Shown one piece after another: positions 1 to 7,684 of a stretch of DNA of 64,000 bases. Source of the stretch: Methylophaga sp. UBA3192 (GTDB lineage Bacteria; Pseudomonadota; Gammaproteobacteria; Nitrosococcales; Methylophagaceae). The translations under genes and the position numbers were made by a program. The DNA lies in NCBI GenBank assembly GCA_002363955.1, contig DEXE01000003.1:723060-787059 (forward strand). Direction: 5' to 3'. The first letter of the stretch is position 1. Every line of letters starts with the position of its first letter. The notes under the pieces are model-generated. The model made no database searches, was not told the origin of the DNA, and saw only the letters and a list, made by a program, of their open reading frames with translations.

Positions 1-917
1 AAACCATTTCGGATCTGATGACCGCGCTGGAATGGAAAACTGCCGATGGCTGTCACTCTTGCCGTCCGGCGTTGAACTATTATCTTCTCAGCACCTGGCC
101 GGATTATCAGGACGATCCGCAGTCACGCTTTATTAATGAACGGGTTCACGCCAACATTCAGAAAGACGGCACTTATTCGGTGGTACCCAGAATTTGGGGC
201 GGGGTAACTAATGCCAATGAATTACGTGCCATCGCCGATATCTCCGATAAATATAAAGTGCCCACCGTCAAAATTACGGGTGGTCAGCGTATTGATTTAC
301 TCGGTGTGAAAAAAGACGATCTGCCGAAAATGTGGGCGGATCTGAGTGAAGCCGGTTTTGTCTCGGGCCATGCCTACGGTAAATCATTACGTACTGTTAA
401 AACCTGTGTCGGTTCAGAATGGTGTCGTTTCGGTACACAGGATTCAACCGGACTGGGCATCAAGGTCGAAAAAATGACCTGGGGTTCATGGACACCGCAT
501 AAGTTCAAGATTGCTGTATCGGGTTGTCCGCGTAATTGTGCTGAAGCCACCATCAAAGATTTTGGTATTGTCTGTGTGGACTCAGGTTATGAACTGCATG
601 TCGGCGGTAACGGTGGGATAAAGGTTCGTGCGACCGATTTCCTGTGCAAAGTCGCTACTGAAGAGGAAGCGATGGAATACTGCGCGGCCTTTATGCAGCT
701 TTACCGTGAAGATGCTCACTATCTGGAACGTACCGCGCCATGGATTGAGCGTGTCGGTCTGAAAAGCGTACAGGCTAAAGTGGTTGACGATCACGATAAC
801 CGCAAAATATTGGCACAGCGTTTTTATGAGTCACAGGAAAAGTCACAGGATGATCCATGGGCAGAACATGCGGCCAAACAGCGTGAAAATTATATTCCCA
901 TCAAGCAAGTAGGTTGA
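1..917 (+). CDS. nirB: Nitrite reductase [NAD(P)H] large subunit, C-terminal part
   Basis: This is the 3' part of the assimilatory nitrite reductase large subunit, which reduces nitrite to ammonium in the cytoplasm. The reading frame is open to the left edge of the window, so the start and the FAD/NAD domains are missing; about 305 codons remain of a family usually near 850. The visible part holds the siroheme/[4Fe-4S] half: TCVGSEWC (C-x5-C) followed about 40 residues later by SGCPRNC (C-x3-C), the four-cysteine signature of sulfite/nitrite reductases. It is followed after 4 bp by nirD and then nasA, so the three form one assimilation operon whose promoter lies outside the window. Confidence 0.95.
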   Translation, partial: TISDLMTALEWKTADGCHSCRPALNYYLLSTWPDYQDDPQSRFINERVHANIQKDGTYSVVPRIWGGVTNANELRAIADISDKYKVPTVKITGGQRIDLLGVKKDDLPKMWADLSEAGFVSGHAYGKSLRTVKTCVGSEWCRFGTQDSTGLGIKVEKMTWGSWTPHKFKIAVSGCPRNCAEATIKDFGIVCVDSGYELHVGGNGGIKVRATDFLCKVATEEEAMEYCAAFMQLYREDAHYLERTAPWIERVGLKSVQAKVVDDHDNRKILAQRFYESQEKSQDDPWAEHAAKQRENYIPIKQVG

Positions 918-921
918 ACAG

Positions 922-1230
922 ATGCAAAATTGGACTGAAGTAGGACCGGTAGAGAGCGTACCGAAAAAGGGCTCACGCGTGATGACCACACCGGATGGGG
1001 ATGTGGCCATTTTTCGGACCAGCTCAGATGAGGTGTTTGCCCTGTTTGATCAGTGCCCGCACAAAAAAGGCCCCTTATCGCAAGGGATTGTTTACGACAA
1101 ACGGGTCGCCTGCCCATTACATAATTGGGTTATTGATTTAAGCAGTGGGGAAGCTACTGGCCCGGATGAAGGCTGTACCCGTGCATTTGAAACCAAAGTC
1201 GAAGACGGCCTGATTTACATCTCACTCTGA
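922..1230 (+). CDS. nirD: Nitrite reductase [NAD(P)H] small subunit
   Basis: A 102-residue Rieske-fold small subunit that partners NirB. Both Rieske ligand pairs are visible, C-P-H and C-P-L-H about 20 residues apart, so a [2Fe-2S] cluster could be bound. As I recall, E. coli NirD lacks these ligands, so this copy looks like the cluster-binding assimilatory type. The ATG lies 4 bp after the nirB stop and nasA begins 10 bp after its own stop, which is tight operon packing. The length is normal for the family. Confidence 0.93.
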   Translation: MQNWTEVGPVESVPKKGSRVMTTPDGDVAIFRTSSDEVFALFDQCPHKKGPLSQGIVYDKRVACPLHNWVIDLSSGEATGPDEGCTRAFETKVEDGLIYISL

Positions 1231-1240
1231 GGATTGACTG

Positions 1241-3889
1241 TTGGCACAACAAGCAACACAAACAACTTGTCCCTATTGCGGCGTCGGCTGCGGCGTATTG
1301 GCTGCACCACAAGCTGACGGTGTAGTTGCCATAAAAGGCGATCCGGCACATCCGGCGAATTTAGGGCGTTTGTGTTCCAAAGGTTCTGCTTTGGGTGAAA
1401 CCGTCGGGCTGGATAACCGTCTGTTATATCCTCAGATAAACGGCAAGCGGGTCGACTGGGATACCGTGCTGGATCATGTCAGTGATAAGTTGAAAAACAT
1501 CATTGATGAACATGGCCCGGATTCGGTCGCATTTTATGTGTCGGGGCAAATCCTCACCGAAGATTACTATATGGCCAACAAGCTGATGAAAGGCTTTATT
1601 GGCAGCGGCAATATCGAGACCAATTCACGTTTGTGTATGTCCTCGGCAGTAGCCGCCCATAAACGGGCCTTTGGCAGTGATACCGTGCCATGCAGTTATG
1701 AAGATCTTGAGCAGACTGATCTGCTGGTGATTGTTGGTTCGAATACCGCATGGTGTCATCCGGTATTGTTTCAGCGAATTACTCAGGCCAAACAGAATCG
1801 ACCCAATATGAAAGTGGTGGTGATTGATCCACGCAAAACTGCCACCTGCGATATCGCCGATCTGCATCTGCCATTACGTCCCGGTGCGGATGCATTTCTG
1901 TTTAACGGATTGTTGAATTATCTGAAACAGCATGACTGCGTGGACTGGCATTATCTTGAACAACATGTGGAAGGCTTCGCCTCATCATTAGACTCGGCCA
2001 GCAAAACAGCGGCGAACATCCCTCAGGTAGCACGCCAGACAGAACTGTCAGAAGAAGATGTGGCTAAGTTTTATCAATTGTTTGCCTCGACCGAAAAAAC
2101 CATCACATTATTCTCGCAAGGCGTTAATCAATCGACCAGCGGTACTGATAAATGTAATGCGATTATTAACTGTCATCTGGCAACAGGTCGGATCGGCAAG
2201 GTCGGTATGGGGCCGTTTTCCATCACCGGACAACCCAATGCGATGGGCGGACGGGAAGTCGGCGGACTGAGTAATCAGCTGGCAGCCCATATGGAAATCG
2301 ACAAGCCGGAACATCATGAACGCTTGTCACGTTTCTGGAACACCGATAGGCTCACCAAAACCGCCGGTCATAAAACCATTGAGATGTTTCAGGCGATCGA
2401 GCGTGGCGACATCAAGGCTGTCTGGATCGTAGCAACCAATCCGGTGGTGAGCATACCGGATGCCGATCAGATCAAAAGAGCATTAACACAATGCGAATTG
2501 GTTATTGTCTCCGAAATTGAAAAACAAACCGACTGTACCGAATTTGCCGATGTGTTGTTACCCGCTTTGGGCTGGGGTGAAAAAGATGGCACGGTCACCA
2601 ATTCAGAACGCCGTATCAGTCATCAGCGGGCTTTTTTACCGGCTCCCGGAGAAGCCAAAGCCGATTGGTGGATGCTTAAAGAAGTCGGTAAACGACTGGG
2701 CTTTGCCGAGCAATTCCAGTTTGAAACGGCGGTAGATGTGTTTCGTGAACATGCGAGGTTATCGGCCTTTGAAAATGCGGGGCAGCGGGATTTTGATATC
2801 AGCGCGCTGGCCAATATCACCGAACAGGAATATGCCGCTCTGCAACCTATTCAATGGCCGGTGACCGATAATGCCCCGCAAGGCACCGCCCGGATGTTTA
2901 CCGACAATCATTTTTATACAGCGTCCGGCAAAGCCAGAATGATTGCGGTGGAGCCACATTACCCACAAAACGAAGTGGATGATGTGTATCCGTTAGTGCT
3001 TAATACCGGTCGCATTCGGGACCAATGGCATACCATGACCCGCACCGGTCGGGCACCCAGACTAAATGCCCATATCAGTGAGCCGATGATTGACATGCAT
3101 CCGGTAGATGCCGGGCATTGGCAGATCCAGAACAAGGCATTGGCACAAGTCGAGAGCAAATGGGGACGTTTGACCGGACGGGTCAATTTAACTCAGGAAC
3201 AACGGCCGGGCAGTATTTTTGTGCCGATTCACTGGAATGGACAATTTGCTTCACAAGCGCGTGTCGATACCCTGGTTGCACCGATTACCGATCCGATTTC
3301 CGGTCAGCCCGAATCTAAACATACCCCGGTGAATGTACGACCCTTTTTACCACGCTGGCATGGTTTTATTTTGTCTCGCCAACCCTTGAGTCTCACTGAA
3401 ACAGCCTATTGGGTGAAGGTCAAAGGCCAGCAGTTCTGGCGTTATGAACTGGCCGGTGAAAATTGGGTGGAACAACCACTTGAGTGGATTCAGAATCTTA
3501 CCGAGCAACAAGGTGAATGGCTGGAATTCAGTGATCAGCGAGCGGGGCGCTATCGTGCCGCCAATATTCTCGATAATCAGTTACAAACGGTGATGTTTCT
3601 GGCGGCGGACCATCATCTGCCGGAGCGCGGCTGGTTGTCACAATTATTTACTGAAGAAACCCTGGATGGAGCTGCCCGGCAAAGCCTGCTGGCAGGCCGT
3701 CCGGGTCCCGGACAACAGGATAAGGGAAAAATGGTCTGTGCCTGTTTTGGTGTAGGTGAAACCACAATTAAAGACACAATCCGTCAAGGTGAGGCCAAAT
3801 CTGTGGAAGATATCGGCCGTTGTCTCAAAGCAGGAACCAACTGTGGATCCTGCATTCCCGAATTAAAACAGCTGTTAGCAAACTCCTGA
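1241..3889 (+). CDS. nasA: Assimilatory nitrate reductase catalytic subunit
   Basis: An 882-residue cytoplasmic molybdenum (bis-MGD) nitrate reductase that converts nitrate to nitrite for the NirBD enzyme encoded just upstream. The N-terminus carries the [4Fe-4S] ligands C10, C13, C17 and C45. The molybdopterin oxidoreductase and dinucleotide-binding domains follow. The last ~50 residues form a BFD-type [2Fe-2S] module with C833-x-C835 and C868-x2-C871, as in Klebsiella NasA. It starts with TTG; a GAGG sequence over the nirD stop serves as ribosome binding site. No promoter is visible between nirD and nasA, so it is co-transcribed. The electron-donor subunit, if there is one, is not in view. 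Confidence 0.95.
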   Translation: MAQQATQTTCPYCGVGCGVLAAPQADGVVAIKGDPAHPANLGRLCSKGSALGETVGLDNRLLYPQINGKRVDWDTVLDHVSDKLKNIIDEHGPDSVAFYVSGQILTEDYYMANKLMKGFIGSGNIETNSRLCMSSAVAAHKRAFGSDTVPCSYEDLEQTDLLVIVGSNTAWCHPVLFQRITQAKQNRPNMKVVVIDPRKTATCDIADLHLPLRPGADAFLFNGLLNYLKQHDCVDWHYLEQHVEGFASSLDSASKTAANIPQVARQTELSEEDVAKFYQLFASTEKTITLFSQGVNQSTSGTDKCNAIINCHLATGRIGKVGMGPFSITGQPNAMGGREVGGLSNQLAAHMEIDKPEHHERLSRFWNTDRLTKTAGHKTIEMFQAIERGDIKAVWIVATNPVVSIPDADQIKRALTQCELVIVSEIEKQTDCTEFADVLLPALGWGEKDGTVTNSERRISHQRAFLPAPGEAKADWWMLKEVGKRLGFAEQFQFETAVDVFREHARLSAFENAGQRDFDISALANITEQEYAALQPIQWPVTDNAPQGTARMFTDNHFYTASGKARMIAVEPHYPQNEVDDVYPLVLNTGRIRDQWHTMTRTGRAPRLNAHISEPMIDMHPVDAGHWQIQNKALAQVESKWGRLTGRVNLTQEQRPGSIFVPIHWNGQFASQARVDTLVAPITDPISGQPESKHTPVNVRPFLPRWHGFILSRQPLSLTETAYWVKVKGQQFWRYELAGENWVEQPLEWIQNLTEQQGEWLEFSDQRAGRYRAANILDNQLQTVMFLAADHHLPERGWLSQLFTEETLDGAARQSLLAGRPGPGQQDKGKMVCACFGVGETTIKDTIRQGEAKSVEDIGRCLKAGTNCGSCIPELKQLLANS

Positions 3890-4074
3890 CGGTTGTTGGC
3901 AGAGACTTGTTTCTGCCTGAAAAAATTGACGAGCGGTCTGCATTTACGATGATGCTTTCCACTCTGAACCGCCCTGCGCGTATGCAGCCACAACGACGTG
4001 GCAAATCAATCTTTATTTTTTGATATTTCGGTTGCCGAACCAAGGTTCCGCGACCCGTAAGTTAAGGAAAGATC

Positions 4075-5322
4075 ATGTCAAAATTACCTACATATACTGC
4101 AACGACGTTGATGGCGAGCTTGATTGGCACATTACCAATCACAGCAGTTTCTGCAGAGAAAGACAGTTTTTTGGAAGCACTGACCGGCGGTAAAGTCAGT
4201 TTCTCCGCCCGTGCCCGTTATGAGTCAGTCAAACAGGATAATGACCTGAAAGATGCCGATGCATTTACCGTGCGTTCAACGTTGGGTTATGAAACCGGTC
4301 GTTTAAACGGTTTCGGAGCTTTTATTGAATTTGAGAATGTGACCGATTTAGGTGGCGATAACTACAACAGTACGACCAATGGAGAAACCGACTATTCGGT
4401 GGTCGCTGATCCGGATGGTACTGAAGTAAACCAGGCTTATCTGAGTTATCAGGGCTTTGATACCTTGGCAAAATTTGGTCGGCAGCAAATCACTTATCGT
4501 GATGCACCATTTCATCGTTATATCGGTAATGTGCTATGGCGGCAGAATCATCAGACGTTTGATGCATTTTCCATCCAGAACAAGTCATTACCTGATACCC
4601 AGCTGAGCTATGCTTTTGTAAATAAAATCAATACCATTTTTGGTGATGATCGTGATTTTGGCATCATTAAAAATGGTGTGATTGATGTGAAAGCACATCT
4701 GTTTAATGCCCAGTACAGTGGTCTACCATTTGGCAAGCTCGAAGGTTATGGTTATTTGCTGGAGTATGAAGATGCTGAGGCCACATCTTCTAAAACGCTT
4801 GGTGTGCGATTCAGTGGTGCCCCTGCGATAAATGATGCCTGGAATCTGATTTATACCGCTGAATATGCACGTCAGAGCGACTATAAAAGCGGGACGATGG
4901 ATGATCAGGATTATTATCTGGCAGAACTCGGTGCCAAACATAAAGGCTGGATGGCCAAACTGTCTTATGAAGTTCAGGAAGGTGATGGTACAGACAGTTT
5001 TAAAACGCCGCTGGGCACCAATCATGCGTTTCAGGGCTGGGCAGATCAATTCCTGACTACACCGGCACAGGGACTCAAAGATACCTATCTGACCGTGGTT
5101 GGCAATGTATTTTTCGACGCGAAACTGATTGTTTCATATCACGACTTTGAGACTGATCAGGATAGTCTGGATGCCGGAAATGAGCTGGATATCCTGCTGG
5201 AAAAAAACTTTAATCAGCATTACACCGTGGGTGTGAAATACGCTGATTACAAAGCAGATAAAGAGTTTCCATCGCTGGTGGATACGGAAAAATTCTGGGT
5301 CTACGGACAAGTTAAATTCTGA
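4075..5322 (+). CDS. Outer-membrane porin, alginate-export-like beta-barrel
   Basis: A 415-residue protein with a cleavable signal peptide (likely cut after AVSA, near residue 27). It has many alternating amphipathic strands and ends in an aromatic residue (VKF), the usual C-terminal sorting signal of outer-membrane barrels. The sequence resembles the alginate_exp/hypothetical porin family often found in marine gammaproteobacteria. Its place between nasA and the nitrate regulator suggests a channel for nitrate or another anion, but that is inference from context. A strong terminator follows 26 bp after the stop. The 185 bp before it may hold its own promoter, although none is obvious. Confidence 0.8.
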   Translation: MSKLPTYTATTLMASLIGTLPITAVSAEKDSFLEALTGGKVSFSARARYESVKQDNDLKDADAFTVRSTLGYETGRLNGFGAFIEFENVTDLGGDNYNSTTNGETDYSVVADPDGTEVNQAYLSYQGFDTLAKFGRQQITYRDAPFHRYIGNVLWRQNHQTFDAFSIQNKSLPDTQLSYAFVNKINTIFGDDRDFGIIKNGVIDVKAHLFNAQYSGLPFGKLEGYGYLLEYEDAEATSSKTLGVRFSGAPAINDAWNLIYTAEYARQSDYKSGTMDDQDYYLAELGAKHKGWMAKLSYEVQEGDGTDSFKTPLGTNHAFQGWADQFLTTPAQGLKDTYLTVVGNVFFDAKLIVSYHDFETDQDSLDAGNELDILLEKNFNQHYTVGVKYADYKADKEFPSLVDTEKFWVYGQVKF

Positions 5323-5348
5323 TATCTCCTCGGCTGATTGTTGGCCAG

Positions 5349-5378
5349 GCCAGCCCTGATCAGGGCTGGCTTTTTTTT
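5349..5378 (+). terminator. Rho-independent terminator after the porin
   Basis: A perfect 22-nt inverted repeat (GCCAGCCCTGA and its complement) is followed by eight T residues. It ends transcription from the porin and isolates the sigma-54 driven regulatory operon downstream. Confidence 0.92.
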
Positions 5379-5692
5379 GCCTTTATTCCAGGGTCTGTTG
5401 TTCTTTCAGATCAGTCTCTGTTGGGACTGAAAATGCACCAGTCAAGGCAGGAGCAATGCCGTTCATCCGGGGGGCATAAGTGTTGTATTTTCAGCCATAC
5501 CCCGTAGGGCTGAGACGATTTTTTCGCCTTGTTCGACAAAAAAATAGCCTACGGCAGAGGTGGATCTGAAAGATCAGCAGACCCAGGGTTTTCGCACCAA
5601 AAATAAGCAACTCGTTGTTTATTGCAACCCATTTTAATGCATGGTGTGACTTGGGTGATTCTTAATATATTGAAAAATATAGTGTTTTCCTC
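5379..5692. other. Intergenic region upstream of the nitrate regulator operon
   Basis: About 310 bp with no convincing gene. It contains a short hairpin (CAGCC...GGCTG near 5493-5513) followed by a T-run at about 5520, which could be a leftover terminator or a short RNA. No good NtrC dyad was found here. The sigma-54 promoter of the next operon begins at 5693. Confidence 0.4.
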
Positions 5693-5708
5693 TGGCACAG
5701 CTTATGCA
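5693..5708 (+). promoter_or_regulatory. Sigma-54 (-24/-12) promoter of the small protein-NIT-NasT operon
   Basis: TGGCACAGCTTATGCA has GG and GC elements at exactly the spacing of the sigma-54 consensus TGGCAC-N5-TTGCW, with one mismatch in the -12 element. It lies 41 bp before the ATG of the 37-codon gene, so the transcript would start near 5719. Sigma-54 control fits nitrogen regulation by NtrC. Confidence 0.75.
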
Positions 5709-5748
5709 ATGTCTCTGGTGTTGCCACACAAAGAAGGAGGCTACAACC

Positions 5749-5862
5749 ATGGGATACCTAGTTGATTTTTTCTATTTGATGAAAGAGTTTTTCAAACTGC
5801 TTTTCTTGGTGTTGATTTCTCCACTGGGCCTAATGGCTGGTTATCTTTTCAGCTGGGAATAA
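5749..5862 (+). CDS. 37-residue membrane peptide in the nitrate regulator operon
   Basis: I do not recognise this gene. ATG is preceded by a near-perfect Shine-Dalgarno (AAGGAGG, 7 nt upstream). The 37-codon frame encodes a strongly hydrophobic peptide, rich in F and L with one likely membrane span over residues 14-34 and the end GYLFSWE. It is the first gene after a sigma-54 promoter and lies 29 bp before the NIT sensor gene, so it belongs to the nitrate regulator operon. It may be a small membrane partner of the NIT protein or of the transporter, but no function can be assigned from sequence alone. Confidence 0.7.
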   Translation: MGYLVDFFYLMKEFFKLLFLVLISPLGLMAGYLFSWE

Positions 5863-5891
5863 TGGAATAAAGATTAGTTGAGAGTCAGACT

Positions 5892-6758
5892 ATGATAGTC
5901 AACCCCACCATAGCAGGTGCATTAACGGTAGCGGCATGCTTCGCCGCTACCAAACAATGGACGGTAAGTGTTCGTGATCAACGGCGTGTAAAACATGCCA
6001 TTTCACAATTGGTTCGTCTCAAGCAGTTAATTGACCTCAGTCAGCAACATCGCGGAACCAGCAGTGCGGTTTGTGCTGGTAATGCCTCCCTCGCAGGCAA
6101 GCTGGTTTTCCTGCAAACAGAAATTGATCAATTTATTCAGGCCAGCGAAAACACCGATATGCAAACACTGCCGCAATGGCTGTCGTTTGTCGATCACTGG
6201 CCGCGTCTTAAAAAGCAAATCCAGGAACGCAGACTCACTTCACATCAGGTTATTCGTCAGCACAATGCCATGATTGACGGGCAATTGTCGTTGTTTGATG
6301 ATCTCAGTCGTTTATACAATCTGCATCACTTCATGCTGGATAACATCACCCGCTTGTCCGAACTCTGCCTAGATACACTGCGTGCGGCTGAAACCCTGGG
6401 ACAAATCCGTGCTGTGGGATCAACCCTGTGTGCCCGTGGGCAGGGCGGTGGTGCTGAGACCATGATGTTGTCTTTTCAACGTTTAACTGCCAACGGCAGA
6501 ATTGCTGAACTGCTTAGAGAAATGGGTGGGATTCGGAATAAGGATTTGTTAAAGATACTTGCGGGCCAAAGCGACAAAATTGAGCGTGATACTGCTCTGT
6601 TATTACAGACGATAGATCAACAAGTGCTGATGGAAGGCGCCATTACGTTATCAGCCGATGATTTTTTTAAAACGGCTACCCGTGCCATTGAAACGGTACT
6701 CAATGTGTTTTCTCTTATCATTAATTATGCTGCGGATAATCATGCGAAACTCAACTGA
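5892..6758 (+). CDS. NIT-domain nitrate/nitrite sensor protein
   Basis: A 288-residue, mostly helical protein matching the NIT (nitrate- and nitrite-sensing) domain. The signature region LSQQHRGTSSA near residues 50-60 resembles the L-x2-ERG-x-S motif that begins NIT domains. In Klebsiella NasR this domain is fused to an ANTAR domain; here the protein ends without one and the ANTAR function is encoded by the next gene, which it overlaps by 17 bp. The first ~20 residues are hydrophobic (AGALTVAACFAA) and could be a weak membrane anchor. Proposed role, by analogy with NasR: bind nitrate and release or activate the antiterminator. Confidence 0.75.
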   Translation: MIVNPTIAGALTVAACFAATKQWTVSVRDQRRVKHAISQLVRLKQLIDLSQQHRGTSSAVCAGNASLAGKLVFLQTEIDQFIQASENTDMQTLPQWLSFVDHWPRLKKQIQERRLTSHQVIRQHNAMIDGQLSLFDDLSRLYNLHHFMLDNITRLSELCLDTLRAAETLGQIRAVGSTLCARGQGGGAETMMLSFQRLTANGRIAELLREMGGIRNKDLLKILAGQSDKIERDTALLLQTIDQQVLMEGAITLSADDFFKTATRAIETVLNVFSLIINYAADNHAKLN

Positions 6759-7359
6759 CATCACAACACAAAGTTTTAATTCCACATTGGTGTGCGATCG
6801 GTCAGATATTGCACAGCAATTAGTCGAACAATTGAACGGCACCATGTTCGAGGTGACCAACCAGTCGGCTTCTCTTCCTAAACTTGCGATGAAACAACTC
6901 GAATTCACCGGCATGTTCATTCTGGCAGTGCGAAACTGCGACAGTGACATGATGGCGCTGGTTGATATGTTGCTCAGGCAGCAACCCATGCCGGTGGTGA
7001 TCTTTACGGATACCTATGATGCACAGGTCGAAAAACAAGCCATTCAGCTTGGAGTCAGTGCGTATGTGGTTGATGGTTTGCAACCGCATCGGGTGCTGCC
7101 ATTACTCAGCACGGCACGCAATCGCTTTTTGCAACAACAAACGATGCGTGAACAAGTGCAATCACTGGAAACCAAACTGGCGGAACGCAAGATTATTGAT
7201 CGAGCCAAGGGTGTGTTGATGCAGCAGCGTCAGTGCAGTGAGGATGAGGCTTATCGTCTGTTACGCACTACAGCGATGAACCAGAACATGCGTCTGGCTA
7301 TGCTGGCAAAACAGGTGCTGGCCACAGCAAACCTGCTGGAAACTCATCCCCAAACCTGA
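6742..7359 (+). CDS. nasT: NasT-like ANTAR antiterminator
   Basis: A 205-residue protein with an N-terminal receiver-like domain (about 1-125) and a C-terminal ANTAR RNA-binding domain. The ANTAR hallmark is KLAERKIIDRAKGVLMQQ followed by SEDEAYRLLRTTAM. The start at 6742 is chosen because it overlaps the NIT gene stop in the usual coupled way; an upstream in-frame ATG at 6658 would lengthen the overlap without a better ribosome site. ANTAR proteins bind hexaloop hairpins in leader RNA and prevent termination. Such a hairpin is present in the leader of the nrt operon directly downstream (7537-7554). Confidence 0.85.
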   Translation: MRNSTDITTQSFNSTLVCDRSDIAQQLVEQLNGTMFEVTNQSASLPKLAMKQLEFTGMFILAVRNCDSDMMALVDMLLRQQPMPVVIFTDTYDAQVEKQAIQLGVSAYVVDGLQPHRVLPLLSTARNRFLQQQTMREQVQSLETKLAERKIIDRAKGVLMQQRQCSEDEAYRLLRTTAMNQNMRLAMLAKQVLATANLLETHPQT

Positions 7360-7385
7360 AGCAAATCAATAAATTTGTCTGGTGT

Positions 7386-7402
7386 TGCACCATCTGGGTG
7401 CC
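7386..7402. promoter_or_regulatory. NtrC-type enhancer site upstream of nrtABD
   Basis: TGCACC-N5-GGTGCC matches the NtrC consensus GCAC-N5-TGGTGC with one mismatch. It lies about 120 bp upstream of the -24 element of the nrt sigma-54 promoter, a normal distance for an NtrC enhancer. It also overlaps a hairpin (TCTGG...CCAGA) that could terminate the nasT transcript. Confidence 0.65.
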
Positions 7403-7506
7403 AGACATTTTAATTAGCCCCAAATCGACGCAAGTTGCAGCAATGAGCTATATAGGGATCTATTTTAACTAACTGAAATATATGATTTTTTAAATAGGTA
7501 TGTAGT

Positions 7507-7522
7507 TGGCATATTAACTGCA
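7507..7522 (+). promoter_or_regulatory. Sigma-54 promoter of the nitrate transporter operon
   Basis: TGGCATATTAACTGCA has the invariant GG and GC dinucleotides at -24/-12 spacing. Transcription would begin near 7533, just before the hexaloop hairpin in the leader. Confidence 0.75.
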
Positions 7523-7536
7523 ATGTGGACTCAAGA

Positions 7537-7607
7537 CAATCCAATGCTGGATTGAAAACTGTAACCGGAATGGATTTTTTCTGGTATCCGGGCAACGCCG
7601 CCGTTTT
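7537..7607 (+). promoter_or_regulatory. ANTAR-type antitermination leader of the nrt operon
   Basis: A perfect 6-bp stem (CAATCC 7537-7542 with GGATTG 7549-7554) closes the hexaloop AATGCT, with A at loop position 1 and G at position 4 as in ANTAR target hairpins. A second hairpin follows (ACCGGAA 7564-7570 with TTCTGGT 7579-7585, loop of 8). A GC-rich hairpin (CGG 7589-7591 with CCG 7601-7603) then ends in TTTT, a plausible attenuator 80 bp before nrtA. The second stem does not show a clean ANNGNN hexaloop, so the dual-hexaloop model is only half supported. Confidence 0.6.
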
Positions 7608-7684
7608 CTGTCCCATGACTTGTTTATTTCGCATCATCTTATTAACAGATGTCTGAACTAAACAGTTTTAAGTTGGAGCTAACT

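Noticed and set aside
3890..3930. Hairpin GGCAGAGA...TTTCTGCC after nasA as a terminator
   Set aside because: It is followed by an A-run rather than T residues on the coding strand, so termination is unlikely.
5480..5600. TPP-riboswitch-like GGGCTGAGAC upstream of the nitrate regulator operon
   Set aside because: The second conserved half (ACCC...GAACCTGATCTGG) is absent, and the downstream genes have no link to thiamine.
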